From contig JAAALK010000289.1 in assembly GCA_019279435.1 (NCBI GenBank), positions 30,186,603 to 30,250,602 of the forward strand: a stretch of DNA of 64,000 nt. Reading direction: 5' to 3'. The stretch is from Zizania palustris (taxonomy: Eukaryota > Streptophyta > Magnoliopsida > Poales > Poaceae). How positions within the stretch are numbered: position 1 is the stretch's first letter; every line of letters starts with the position of its first letter. The position numbers were made by a program, and so were the translations under genes. This document shows positions 11,198-22,878 of the stretch, in pieces. The notes below the pieces were generated by a model. It was given only the letters and a program-made list of their open reading frames with translations, made no database searches and was not told the DNA's origin.

Positions 11198-14100
11198 CTA
11201 AAAAGGATACACAACACCCAAATCCCCTCGTAAACGCTCAAAGGTAGACTGATCTAGGGGTTTGGTGAAAATGTCAGCCAACTGATGATGGGTATCAACA
11301 TGAACAAGGTCAATAACACCTTTCTCATATTGATCCCGCAAGAAGTGAAAGCGCACATCAATATGTTTGGTTTTTGAATGGAGACACGGGTTTTTTCCCT
11401 ACACTAATAGCACTAGTGCTGTCGCAAAACAATGGAACCCTGGTAGGAAAGAGCAACCCAAAGTCTCGTAGAGTGGAAATCATCCAAACCATCTGTGAGC
11501 AGCAGCTAGCAGCAGCTACGTACTCAGCCTCTGTGGTCGAAAGAGCAACTCCAGATTGCTTTCGAGAAGACCAAGATACAAGGGAAGAACCAAGAAACTA
11601 GCAAGTACCGGAGGTCGACTTGCGATCCAACCGGCACCCACCAAAGTCGGCGTCCGAAAAGCCAGATAAATCAAGAGATGATGATGCTGAATAATAAAGA
11701 CCAAGATCAGGCGCATAGGTGAGATACCTGAAAATGCGCTTGACAGCCTGTCGGTGAGACGCGCGCGGTGAAGACTGAAAACGCGCGCAAAGTCCCACGG
11801 CGAACTGTATGTCCGGTCTTGTTGCCGTTAAGTACAACAGCGAACCGATCATCCCTCGAAACTCTCTCTCATTGACCTTGACACCGCTCTCGTCCTTGTC
11901 CAGACCCCCAGAAGTACCCATCAGGGTCATCTGCGGCTTCAATTCACCACCAAAGTCAAATTTCTTAAGCATGTCTCGAGTATACTTACTTTGGTGGATG
12001 AAGGTGCCGTCCTTGGTCTGCTTGATCTGGAGCCCTAAGAAGTACTTGAGCTCACCCATGAGGCTCATCTCAAACTCACTGTGCATCTGCTCAGAAAACT
12101 TGGACACAAGAGAATCAGTAGTACCGCCAAAGATAATATCGTCCACGTAAATCTGAGCAACTAAAAAATCTGAAGCATCTCTGAGCAAGAAAAGAGTTTT
12201 GTCCACAGAACCCATCACAAAGCCCTTCTCCAACAAAAATTGCTTCAACCGGTCATACCAAGCCCTGGGGGCTTGCTTCAACCCGTATAAAGCTTTGTGC
12301 AACTTAAAAACATGTCGAGGAAACTTAGGGTTCTCAAAGCCCGGGGGTTGCCTAACATAAACCTCCTCCTCTATGAACCCGTTCAGAAAAGCACTCTTAA
12401 CGTCCATTTGAAAAAGCTTAAAACCCTTCGAAACGGCAAAAGCTAGAAGAATACGAATTGACTCAAGACGGGCAACAAGAGCGAAGGTTTCTTCAAAATC
12501 AATACCTTCCTTCTGGCAATAACCCTGGGCAACTAGTCGAGCCTTGTTGCGCACCACAACCCCATCTTCACCTTGTTTGTTCTTGAATACCCACTTGGTG
12601 CCTATGGGGTTGCATCCTGGTGGCGGCTCTACTAGTGTCCAAACCCGATTGCGGACAAAATTTTCAAGCTCTTCTTGCATAACATTAATCCAATTTGAAT
12701 CAGAAAGAGCATGAGAAACATCTCTGGGCTCAAAAGATGCAACAAATGCAGATTCAGCAAACACAGCGAGAGAGGTAGAAGAACGCAAAGTCCTCTCAGT
12801 CAAATCACCAATGATGAGCTCTGAGGGGTGGTCCCGCTGAACTGCTCGGGTTCCCTGGTGATCTGAAGTCACCTCACCGGAGTCAGTAGCTGGCACCTCT
12901 GGACTCGACTGAGGGGGCTCGATCGAAGTGGAAGAAGTGATCAGAGGTCCGCCCTCATCATCAGTCGAAGTCACAGAAGGTGTGGGCTCTGCGGGGGATG
13001 CAGAAGGCCCGCCCTCAACAGCAGCTGGAGTATCCTCATCTTCCTCGAAGATGGACTCTCCGAGCTCATCATCACCAGAAAGCTCAAAAGAAGGAGTCAA
13101 CGAAGGCAAGGACTCATCAAATGAAACCTCACACGTCTCGACAAGCAGCTGGGATTCGAGGTTCCAAACACGGAAGCCTCGAGAATGCAATGCATAACCA
13201 AGAAAAACACCATCCCAGCAACGAGACTCAAATTTGTCCAAATGCCCTCCCTTCTTGAGCACAAAGCACTTGCAGCCAAACGCTCGCAAGTGGCTCACCT
13301 TGGGCTGTCTGCCAAACCGCAACTCATATGATGTCTTACCAATGTAAGCTCTAAGAAAAATGCGGTTGGCCAGATAGCAAGCCGTGTTCATGGCTTCAGC
13401 CCAAAAACGCCTAGGAGTCCTGTGCTCATCGAGCATCGTCCTGGCCATCTCAACTAGCGTGCGGTTCTTTCGTTCCACAATGCCGTTCCGTGGGGGAGTG
13501 TAAGGAGAGGAAAACTGATGGTCCAGACCCTGATCACCACAGAAGCTGACGAACTGAGAGTTCTTGAACTCAGAGCCGTTGTCGGAGCGAATTGCTCGCA
13601 TCCGGCCATTGTTCTCATTCTTTAGCTTCAAAATCAGGTCATGGACAAATTGAAAAGTTTCATCCTTAGACTCTAAAAAGAAAACCCACGAAAAACGAGA
13701 AAAATCGTCAACAATTACAAGTGCATACCACTTCCCACCGACTGAGCGTACCCGAGCTGGACCTACAGTGTCCAAATGTAAAAGCTCGCCCGGATATGAA
13801 GTCATCACCTGAGTCACAGGTGAGTGAGAAGCGGCAACCATTTTCCCATGACGACAGGGATGACAAACTAGATCCTTCTCCATTTTAAGCTTGGGCAATC
13901 CTCGGATGAGGTCCATAGAGCTTAACCTGACTAGCAGATCAAAACTCAAATGACCTAACCTCCTATGCCACTTCCAGAGCTCAGAAGAAGATCCAGCAAT
14001 CAAACAACGGGAAGGGCCAAAATAACTAGAGAAGTCAATTCGAAAAACTTTACCGAAGGGTAAAATCTGACAAACCAAAGACCCTCTAGAATCAACCACA

Positions 14101-17100
14101 GAAGAATTGCCCTTCTTAAAACGCACTTCCAAACCATCCTCAAGAAGTTGCGAAACAGAGATCAAATTAAAGTTCAAATTCTTAACCAGAGCAACATTCT
14201 TTAAAGAGAAATGATCTGAAATGCTAATTGAGCCTATGCCACTTACTTTCCCTTGACCGCTGTTCCCGAATGTGATGTATTCTTTGGAGCTCGGGGGAGT
14301 GAGACTGGAGAACCATCTGCGATGTCCCGTCATGTGGCGAGAGCATCCTGAGTCCATGATCCAAACATCCTCCAGTCCCCGGTCCTGCACAATAAATGTC
14401 TGTAAGTGGGAGCAAATGGTCCGGCACCAGGTTTAGCAAAAGAGCTAAACCAGTGTCGAGCCATCTGCTCAAAAGATGGAAAGCGAAAACCATCAAAAGA
14501 GTTTGGACCAAAACGCGGCTCAAAACGCGGTCCACGGTTCTTCCTAACCCTGCGGCCACGAGGTCCAGAACCGTAGCCAACTCGGTCTGGAACTCTGCCG
14601 GAACGAACACCACCAACTGGAGCACGAGCAAGAAAGCCGTCTCCTCTACCACCACCTACACGACGCGGCCTGGCCTCCAGCCTCTCCCCGCGCCGAGGGA
14701 CACACAGTCTACCACCCTGCTGGTAGAACTGCTCCTGATCACTACGAGCCCTCTCTGCTCTCTCTGGCAAAACTCCGCAAGATGCCCGTCTCTCTGACAA
14801 TACTCACAATGATAGGTAGGCTTCTTGGGGTGTGGTTGAGGCTTGGGGTTCTTGGGCTTGGTAGTGTTTGGTGTGGTCTTCTTGGGCTGAGAGGGTCCAG
14901 GAAGAGAGTCTAGAGAAGTGTGGAGATTTTTGGGCTTTGGAACCCAGATAGGTTTCTTGGGTGGAGCTTTAGGTGGTTCATGGATCACTCCATCCTTGGG
15001 CTGACAAGCCTGGGAAGACTCAGTGGAGTGAGTCTTGGGATACCTCTGCTCTGGAGTCATTTTACTCCACTCCACTGCCCGGTTGATGGCACTCTCAAAG
15101 TCAGCCTTGGTGTAGGTGTAACCTACCCCAAACCCATCCTGCCTCTTGAACTGCTGGATCATCATGCCAAGCTGTGGCTCTCTGGCACTGATCCAACTCA
15201 GGATAGAACGGAGGTAAAAGTTCTCATTCTGAGAATCTGCTAGCTCCTCTCTCAAGGAAGCTAGAACCTCCACCTGAGACAAGCAGGTCTCACACTCACT
15301 CTCTACTTGGACAGACTTCGCGGCTTTTAGCTTAATTAATTCCATTCTAAGAGACAGACAGTTCTCACAAACAGTGGGTGGAACTGACAGTGTCTCAAGC
15401 TCTAGCCTAGTCTGGGCAAGCTCAGCTCTCAACCTCTCTAAATCACCCAAATGCTCATCGCCCTTGGATTTCAGCTCAGCTAAGGCAGCTAGATGCGATG
15501 GGCAATCAACACAGGGTGCGACGATAGTGGCTTGAGCATCTTTCAGCTCCAACTGAGCGCTTTCAAGCTCAGTGGCCAAAGCGTCCCTCTCATCAACCCT
15601 TTCTGTGTACCTGGACTTCAGAGTCGACAGGTCACACAGAAGCACCTCACACTTCGGGCACTCACTACTATCACCCAAGCAAGGAGAAGAAGATAGACTG
15701 TCTATTCTACCGTTGGCTACGGCAAGCTCACTTTCTAACTCGTCTATCCTTTTCTTAGCCCCCCTAAGCAGTTTCTCCCGATATTTCAACTCCTGACGAT
15801 TGCTTTCAAGTAAATCAACAATTTCACGCTCATAAGATGATACCTTGCTGTCGTCGTCGTCGGAGTCGTCGGAGGAGCTCTTTTCTTCTCTATCCCCAAG
15901 AGCCATTGAACAGAAGCTCTTGCGGGATCTTCGGCGCTGGTGTGAGCGGCTCTTCGGCTTGTCCCCGAAAGCCATGAAGCAGAGGCCCGCCGGATCATCC
16001 TTGTCCTTCCCCTTCTTGATGGCGATCTCCTCATCGCTTGAGCTCGATGAAGAGGAAGAAGTCGTGGACTGCTTGGAGTAGCTCTTCTCCATCTCGGCGA
16101 AGAAGGCCTTGTCGCGCTTCTTGTTCTCTCGTCGATAGTCCTTCAGGGCCTTCTTGAAGAACCGAGTCTTCGGCTTGCCCTTGTTGAAGGAGGGGCTCTC
16201 ATGCTTGCCGGAGTCGTGGAAGCTGCTGCCGGCGCCCTTCTTGTATCCACTGCGCTTGGGGCAGTCGGCGATGAAGTGTCCTGGATTACCACATTCAAAG
16301 CATCCGGATTTTGTGCCGTGTCTTTTGAACATTCTTTTATCATAGACACGACGCACCCGGTTGTTAAAGAGACACAAATCATCATCTCCCAACAACTCAA
16401 GCTGGTCCTCAGTGATAGACATCAAGGAGAACCCAGCACAGCTCACAGCAGAGGGATCAACAGAAGGTGTAGCAAGGGCCAGGGATTTTGATCCAGAGCC
16501 AGTGAGATTTGATCTCAACTGGATATCTACCTCAGTGGCCTTCAGCTTGCTAAATAACTCAGAAATGGTCAAGGTATCGTAAGAAGTACTCTCAATGATA
16601 GATGATACCTTGATCTCCTAGATCTTTGGGTCCAAGGTATGAAGAACCTTGAGCGTCTGCTCGTGATCTGAGACTAACTGAGCACCCTCAGCCTTGTTGT
16701 CCCGAAGCTTGTTAATGATCGACTGAAAGCGACCAAACAAAGCCTCAACAGATTCACCCGGCTTCTGTGTGAAATTCTCATATTCACGCCGGTAGGTCTG
16801 ATAGAGCCGAGCCTTGACCTGTGCTGTTCCCTCATGGTGTGCCTTGAGGGTAGCCCAGATCTCTCTCGCAGTGGAGAGATGACTCACTCGCTCAAATTCA
16901 GTGGGACCTAAACCAGAAAATAAAATGTTCACAGCCTTACTGTTGCTCAGATGCTGAGCAATGATACCAGCAGTACCTTGCTCAGTAACTGGCAGAATGA
17001 CAAACGTGCTGTGAACGCAAATGTCCCATATGTCCGAACCCTGGCTCATGAGATAGGCTCGCATGCGAGTCTTCCAATAATTATAGCCATAGGCCTCCAA

Positions 17101-17133
17101 GGACGGGACCTTGCCAGGAGACGTCATAGTCAC
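11198..17133 (-). pseudogene. gag-pol: Copia gag-pol polyprotein, broken
   Basis: Reading on the minus strand from ATG 17133. A gag N-terminal domain (WKTRMRAYLMSQ) is interrupted by an in-frame TAG at 16618-16620. The same frame then carries a CCHC knuckle (CFECGNPGHFIADC, about 16264-16305), Ser-rich and coiled-coil segments (about 15100-15850), and a second knuckle (CEYCQRDGHLAEFC, about 14770-14811). The frame changes near 14.79 kb and again near 14.39 kb. The following 930-residue frame has protease MDSGCSRHMTG, integrase HHCC and DDE motifs, and RT with YVDD (first Asp at 12141-12143). It ends at TAG 11598-11600 inside RNase H (DRKSTSGTC). RNase H text continues past that stop, shifts frame near 11.37 kb and ends at TAG 11198-11200. 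At least five lesions; non-functional. Confidence 0.88.
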
Positions 17134-17175
17134 TACTGGGGTTTAGAACCGGTTAAGGTATGGAAAAACCCTAAC

Positions 17176-17190
17176 CTCGCTCTGATACCA
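17176..17190 (-). other. Primer binding site of the Copia element (Met-tRNA)
   Basis: Two nucleotides inside the 5' LTR the minus strand reads TGGTATCAGAGCGAGG, complementary to the 3' end of plant initiator Met-tRNA. Fixes the orientation. Confidence 0.88.
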
Positions 17191-17192
17191 CT

Positions 17193-19203
17193 TGTAGGAC
17201 CGAAAGTAGCGACCAGAGGGGGGGTGAATGGGCGCCTTAAAAATTCTTTCGAATCAATGGCCTGTTCCCAATACCCAACGCACCTCAAAATACTATGCAG
17301 CAGAAAATAAACAGAAGGCCTAAGTCTAAAGGTTTCTAACCTAGAAGCAACTGATGATAAACAGGGTAAAACCAAAGTGGTGCAACTAGGCAGATGAACA
17401 ATTTGTAATAGACCTAAACTTCTCAATGAAATGATCTAAGTATGTATAAAATGAAAAGAGAAGTTACTGTCCAATTTTTGTCTCCTGTTCGGAACTTGGC
17501 GAAGCCCCCTTCGCACGACGAGGTCTGCTTCGGAGGTTGGTGTCGGAGTCTGTCCGAAATGCCGAAGGTGTCACTGTCTAGCCTAGTTCGAAGTGGTAAG
17601 AAGCGAAGTGTACTTCGGAGCGAAGTAAAACAGTGCCGGAGCTTGGTTCGAAGTATGTACTTCGAAGACAAGGCTTCGAAACACAGCTTCGAACCAAGAG
17701 CTTCGGAACAAAGTGACAAAGTCGGAGCCTGCTTCGAAGTGAGCACTTCGAAGACAAAACTTCGAACACAACTTTGAACCGAAAGCTTCGAAGCAAAACC
17801 TTCGAACAGAAAACTTCGAACACAACACACAAGAGGACAACCTTCGAACAAGGAAGCGAAGTCTGTCACGTGACAGAAAATCAAGTCCGAAGCCTACACT
17901 CTATCTTCGAACAAGGAAAGCTTCGGAAGGAGAAACGAAGGCTGACACGCCACAAAGAAATCCAAGCGAAGTCTATCAGAAAAGACAAACTTCGAATCCA
18001 ACTTCGAAGCCTAATGAAGTGTGCACTTCGAACAGATAGATACGGAGTATGCTTGTTCGAAGTATGCGATGCTGTCCATACAGGAAGAACTTCGAAGCTA
18101 GCAACTAAGACACAAAAACCGAAGTTCGCAGATTGAGCGAAGCCTTTGAAGATGTTAGATCGAAGCCTGCCTCACGGAGCTGAGGGGGCTTCGAACAGAG
18201 AAGGTAGCTTCGCCAGAAACAGCCAGAAAAGGTTCTTGAACCTGTCAGCTTCGATCAAAAAGCAGTGCAGGGAAGGAGAAAAGCTGCACAGACTACTGTA
18301 GCTACAGAAAAGTAGTACTACTTGCAACAGCAAGAACTAGTACTCAGTTTGTGAAGAACAGAAGCAACAGAAGAAGCTTCTCCTCATGAAATAAGCACAG
18401 CAGCCCGTAGCCAGCGCAATAACTCCCCAAACCAAACAAAATGCAACCAATAAATTCACCAGGGACCAAGGCTTAAATGCATCCAAGAGATTAGAGCCAA
18501 AATAACTCACAAACAGGGAGGAACAGGTCCTGGCGGCGCACACAGGAGAGAGAAAACGGGAGACAAAGTGACCCAAAGGGTGGATTTGATTTCAGCACAA
18601 AAGGGTAGTCCAAACCCTAGGGATTGGGGTGCTATTTATAGGCAGCCCAACACTAGGAATATTCTACCAGCCCCTTAGGGTTTTTACAGACTCAAAAATA
18701 AAGGAAAAGACTCTACTGCCCTTAGGAATTTTTACAGACACAACTGACTGACTATGGGCCTAGAGTTACAGATGACTTATCTGGAAGCTAAGTTTTCGTA
18801 GCAACTACGGCTTCTCTTCTGGACAGTCGGATACAGAATCAATGGTTGTCAGTTTTACGCCGAAACTGACAAAGCCTCCACCAGCTTTGCACCAGGTACC
18901 CGGATTGGGCCGGCCCGACTCCGCAGCTCTCTCAGCCTGGCAATCGCTCACCGCCCGTGTACCTGAGTCAGTCCTGGTCAACAGCCCAGTGGGTCTTCTA
19001 CTGCTTCTGGCCCATGCACCCGGATTGGGCCAGCCCGACTTCGCAGCCTCCTCTGCCCGACAGTCGCTCGCTGCCCGTGTACCTGAGTCACACGCGGCCC
19101 ATGAAACAACAGATCTCCTCTCTTCTGTCCTTATTGACTATCGTTGACAATGACTCATCACTTCTGGAGCCATGAGGCCCACGCTATTCAGCATGGCTCC
19201 TCA
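17193..19203 (-). repeat. 5' LTR of the Copia element
   Basis: 2,011 bp. This is the longer of the two LTRs and retains the ~47 bp missing from the left copy. The minus-strand TATA box (TATAAATA) is at 18633-18640. The TTCGAA-rich domain lies at about 17580-18210. The right edge, GCATGGCTCCTCA, abuts the second CCGCG of the target duplication. Confidence 0.92.
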
Positions 19204-19501
19204 CCGCGCCCGCGCGCCCCGGCGGAGGCGCGCGGGCGGAGGCGCGCGGGCGCGGCGGCAGCAGGGGCGGAGGTGCGCGGTGGCCGGCTTGGGGAGAGAG
19301 AAGAGGAGGAGGAAGAAGAAGGTGACGTGGCGAAGTGAGGTGGCAAAAATGTGATGTGGCGGATGACGTGACAAGTGACTGGACACCGAGTGGCAAAAAA
19401 TCAATTAGCTCACGAAGAGAGTGGCAAAAAATTAATTGCAACGAAGAAGATGGTATTTGAAGAGGTGGCAACGAAGAGGGTGGCAAATAGTTAAATTTCC
19501 C
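19204..19501 (-). repeat. Right arm and loop of the split fold-back element
   Basis: Inverted copy of 7651-7901, ending AGTTAAATTTCCC. The first ~45 bp (19204-19250) are an unmatched GC-rich loop with a repeated GGCGGAGGCGCGCGG, so the Copia element landed exactly where arm meets loop. Before that insertion the fold-back element was about 550 bp. Confidence 0.8.
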
Positions 19502-20053
19502 TTTGACATCCAAAAGGTCATCGGGGATCCACGAGACATTAAATCCATGGGCCAAAATATTCTCAGAGAATTACTATCATTAAAAGCAGCTCCGGTTTGC
19601 TGCTCCCTTAGCCCTCCACGTCACTCTTTTACGAAAAAGTCCCACTCTTTTACGAAAAATTCCCTACGTTTTTTTGTAATTCACTAATCCTCCAATTTTT
19701 TGGCTGGCGTGTACGCCTCAGCGCGCAGCCACATCGCGCGGAGCGGAGCATGCATTTTTGCGAAAAACGCCTACTGTTCGTCGCTAATTACGTTGAGGCC
19801 CCGCATCGTACTCTCCGCTATCTTATGCTTTTTACGTCCGTGTCCTCATTTCCTGACATTTTATACGCGAAGTAAAGAAAATTCGAACAAATGTAGCGCG
19901 CTCTGAAAACTAAAAATCTAGGGTGTTTTTTGAAAAATATCTGGGCCATTGGGAGCTTGTAGCCCCCATGAGTTCCCACCCCCATTCGGCCACCCCGTCC
20001 CGCATGCCCCAACCCCCTGTAACCCTAACCCTAGCCGCCACCAAAGCCTCCTC

Positions 20054-20512
20054 ATGCCGGTGTCCGTCGCCGCCCCCTACCTTCTCGGGCGCACCTCCCG
20101 CCTCACTCCCACCGCGTACGCGCGCCGCGTCTACTTCTCCAAGAGCGACTCTCGCGGCGGCTGTGTCCTCGGCGACAGCGGCGTAGGCACAAGCGGAGTA
20201 CGTCGCACGCTAGGCGTTCTACGGAACACCGCAGCCGAGTCCTACATCCCCGGCTCTGGAAAGTACATCATTCCTGACTACCTCGTGGTACGCTGCTGCC
20301 TCCGTCGCCACACGTGTGCATGCTGTCCCGCGAGACGCGCCTTGTTGCTCTGCTTTGGTTAAGAGGCGTGCCGCGCATTGGCAACAAGCAAGCAACTCGT
20401 TTTTGGAGAAAGCTAGCCTTCATGATCTAAACGGGATCTTGTATTCTTGTCTCGTGTCTGCAGAAGAAGGTGACGGCCACAAAATTGGAGGAGCCCGTCA
20501 GGGGTGAGAGGA
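20054..20512 (+). pseudogene. Exon-like gene fragment, unrecognised
   Basis: From ATG 20054 a GC-rich frame runs 78 codons (MPVSVAAPYLLGRTSRL..., ending SGKYIIPDYLV) to a good splice donor, GTG|GTACGC, at 20287/20288. A matching acceptor, CTGTCTGCAG, precedes 20464, after which in-phase text reads KKVTATKLEEPVRGERK. The first 40 residues are rich in Arg/Ser/Ala with few acids, which would suit an organelle-targeting peptide. Candidate later exons are at 22671 and 35728. I do not recognise the protein. The fragment sits inside the putative Helitron, so a captured gene piece is as likely as a resident gene broken by insertions. Confidence 0.4.
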
Positions 20513-20843
20513 AGGTGCCCATGCGTTCTCATGGCTCAGGATATTGAGATGGTATATGCACCTTGCAAATTCAAATTTTTGTATAGTCTGTTGCTACTTT
20601 GCTTCTCTGTGATTTTGGGCAAACCAGTGACCAATGTCAAGTTCTTCCATTCTTTTTCCATCTTGAGAAATGGCAGTAACTGCATAGAAGGAAACAACCT
20701 AAAGGAAAAAATCTTCCACTTATTTTAACCTACATTTAGCAGATTTAGATAATGTATAAAGCTTAATCTTTACATGGTTTTGAAAATGTACATTGTATGT
20801 GTATGATTTAGGGCTCTCCGAATGTCTAATTAGTACTACCCCG

Positions 20844-21094
20844 CTCCCTGTTCTCAAAAGGATGATGTCTTGACATTGACATAATCTCCAATGCATATTT
20901 TTATGCTATTTTTATAGCTATATATTTATGAAAATTATTAAAAAAACAACTATATTAAAATATTTTTAATGACAAATCCACTAATACTATTTCCATGAAT
21001 CAAACCACTGTACTTTTAAATCTATTAATATTTTAAGATTTTGAGGTTTAACTACACACATTCTTGGACATCAAGTATTTGAGAATGGAGACAG
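20844..21094. mobile_element. Stowaway-like MITE (decayed)
   Basis: Ends CTCCCTGTTCTCAAAA and TTTGAGAATGGAGACAG are imperfect inverted repeats, and TA follows the right end. The AT-rich interior (ATATTTTTATGCTATTTTTATAG...TTTAAGATTTTGAGGTTT) resembles that of the MITE at 40635. The left TA is not adjacent, so the left edge is approximate. Confidence 0.45.
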
Positions 21095-21144
21095 TAACTA
21101 GCACCGGACTGGGCATCATTTTAGGGGTGTTACTAGATACCATG

Positions 21145-21524
21145 TGTCAAGGGCCCCAAACCCTAGAGCAGGGGACCTTCGCTACATAGCTCAGAGCCGA
21201 CGCGGGGAGTATCCCCTTGCTGCACTATCTTGAAGAACGGAGGGGGACTAGACAGAATTTGGTAGATTGGAGAATATAACTTTTATTGCTTGCCTTTGCC
21301 CCAAGGGCTTACATCTATATTTATAGAGCCTAATAGATAAGAACCGATCTAAATCTTAACTAACTTGAATCTTAACCAATAAGGAAACCTAATCTTAATC
21401 ATTAAGTAAACTAATAAAAAAGCCCTAACTAATCCTTGATTAGGGGCCGAACGGTGCTGCCACCCCGGGCTGTGCGTCCTCACTAGGCCGGGCTCGACGC
21501 TGGTAGTGCCGGCCCCATATGACA
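21145..21524 (-). mobile_element. Solo LTR, 380 bp
   Basis: TGTCAAGGGCC...CCCATATGACA with a perfect 5-bp duplication CCATG on both sides (21140-21144 and 21525-21529). Read on the minus strand it begins TGTCATATGGGGCC and ends GGGCCCTTGACA. That resembles the LTR of the plus-strand chromovirus at 42038 (TGTCATGTGGGGCAT...GGCCCTTGACA), so the two families are related. A minus-strand TATA box (CTATAAATATAG) lies at about 21316-21327. Confidence 0.85.
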
Positions 21525-22214
21525 CCATGTATGAGTAATATAGTCTTGAACTTATCGAGAATATTAATCTAAGTGGCGACTACAAAAAGTTTAGCTGTTT
21601 TCTACTTAGGTTATTTGATCTGGTATAAAACAATTGGCAGACTCAATATGTTGTATGCCAGTTTATTAATCGTAACTTTACTTAAAAAACATTTATGTGT
21701 GCTGAAGAATATCAGGATCCATTTTCATTGACTCAGATGGTCATATATGTCAGCCTTGGAAGTGTCATTATAAACAAAGTACACATCTTTAGAGTGTCAA
21801 AATATCATTTTTTCGCAAGGTGGCCGATGTCCATTCTGACAGCCTTGACTGGAACTTGTGGCTGCCTGGTTGGGTAGGCTGCTAGCATACTTTGTATGCT
21901 CTGAAAATATCAGATGGTCCAGAAAATAGTCTTTCCTACATGCTCCAGTTCAGTGATCCTGGCAGTCAAAATCATGTGGCCAGAGTTTATTGACGAAATT
22001 CAAATTTAGTATGTCCAGCAATAAGAATGTAGTCATATTTATCTCTGGAGCTTCCTAACATTTTTTTGGAAGACTCATAGATTTCAAGTAACTTCACGGT
22101 GCTATATACTTATAATGCTTAACTCATTTTGGGACCTTCTGCATTGTCGACTGATTTCAACATTTTGGCCATATACTGTTTCAGCTTACAATTGAATATG
22201 AAAGCAATGCCTTA

Positions 22215-22439
22215 TTTGTGAAGGTGGATATAGATTTATTCCCTAACCAACTCTATCTTAACAAAATAAGAAATTACTTATTACTTTCCTAATTAGCTTC
22301 CTTTATTTTTGCTGATTGCCTTGGGCTCATCTTCTACTTGGACTCGGTCTGCTGCCTGGACCCTCCTCCATGCGGTGCAGGAGTCCTTGGCAGCTTGGAC
22401 TCCCTCCTGTGCCTGGTATATGGGATCCCCCATATGACA
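22215..22439 (-). repeat. Truncated LTR fragment
   Basis: The right edge GATCCCCCATATGACA matches the terminal type of the solo LTR ending at 21524. The left part fades out near 22215 with no target duplication, so this is a truncated or diverged LTR remnant. Confidence 0.45.
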
Positions 22440-22670
22440 CAAGTCTAATGAGAAATTGTAAGATGTTATGATAGTATTGTCATGGATTCAGAGCTGTGAA
22501 TCTGTACCTACGCTATTACAGTGTTACCAAATCATTATGGTGAACTATTCTTACATTTGTTTATCATTTGCCCTTTGTTTAGCTCTGTTTGTGTGCATAT
22601 TATTTTCCTTCTTTCTTGTTGAGAACAAATAGAGCTGATAAAAAATGTGGACAATGTTCATGCTCTGTAG

Positions 22671-22785
22671 AATTTTTGGAGACACTTCCTTACACCTACA
22701 AGCCTGCTATCAAACGAGGTGCAATTGAGGCGGTAGAACATAGAATATATGTCCTAAAAACAGCACTGCAAGAGTCTAACTAGAG
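22671..22785 (+). pseudogene. Possible exon of the same unrecognised gene
   Basis: After an acceptor-like CTCTGTAG at 22663-22670 a short frame reads FLETLPYTYKPAIKRGAIE and continues to a TAG near 22783. It could end earlier at a donor inside CGAGGTGCA. Coding character is only suggested by residue usage. No family recognised. Confidence 0.25.
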
Positions 22786-22878
22786 AGAGCAATTGTCTTA
22801 GAACCAGTAAATTTGCCTTTGGTTTGGGGAACATTAAACTTTTTAAGTGTACTTGTTCACCTATGTTTGCATGTTTCA

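Larger units (their letters stand above)
7902..19203 (-). mobile_element. Complete Ty1/copia LTR retrotransposon (SIRE/Maximus-like), defective
   Basis: An 11.3-kb element on the minus strand. The LTRs are 7902-9865 and 17193-19203, flanked by the 5-bp duplication CCGCG (7897-7901 and 19204-19208). It has a Met-tRNA primer binding site next to the right LTR and a polypurine tract next to the left LTR. Domain order is gag, protease, integrase, RT, RNase H, which is the Copia order. The long gag with a coiled-coil region and two CCHC knuckles, the large LTRs and the 1.3-kb non-coding stretch after pol suggest the SIRE/Maximus lineage. Several stops and frame changes break the coding region, so it cannot be autonomous. 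It sits in the centre of a fold-back element. Confidence 0.92.
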
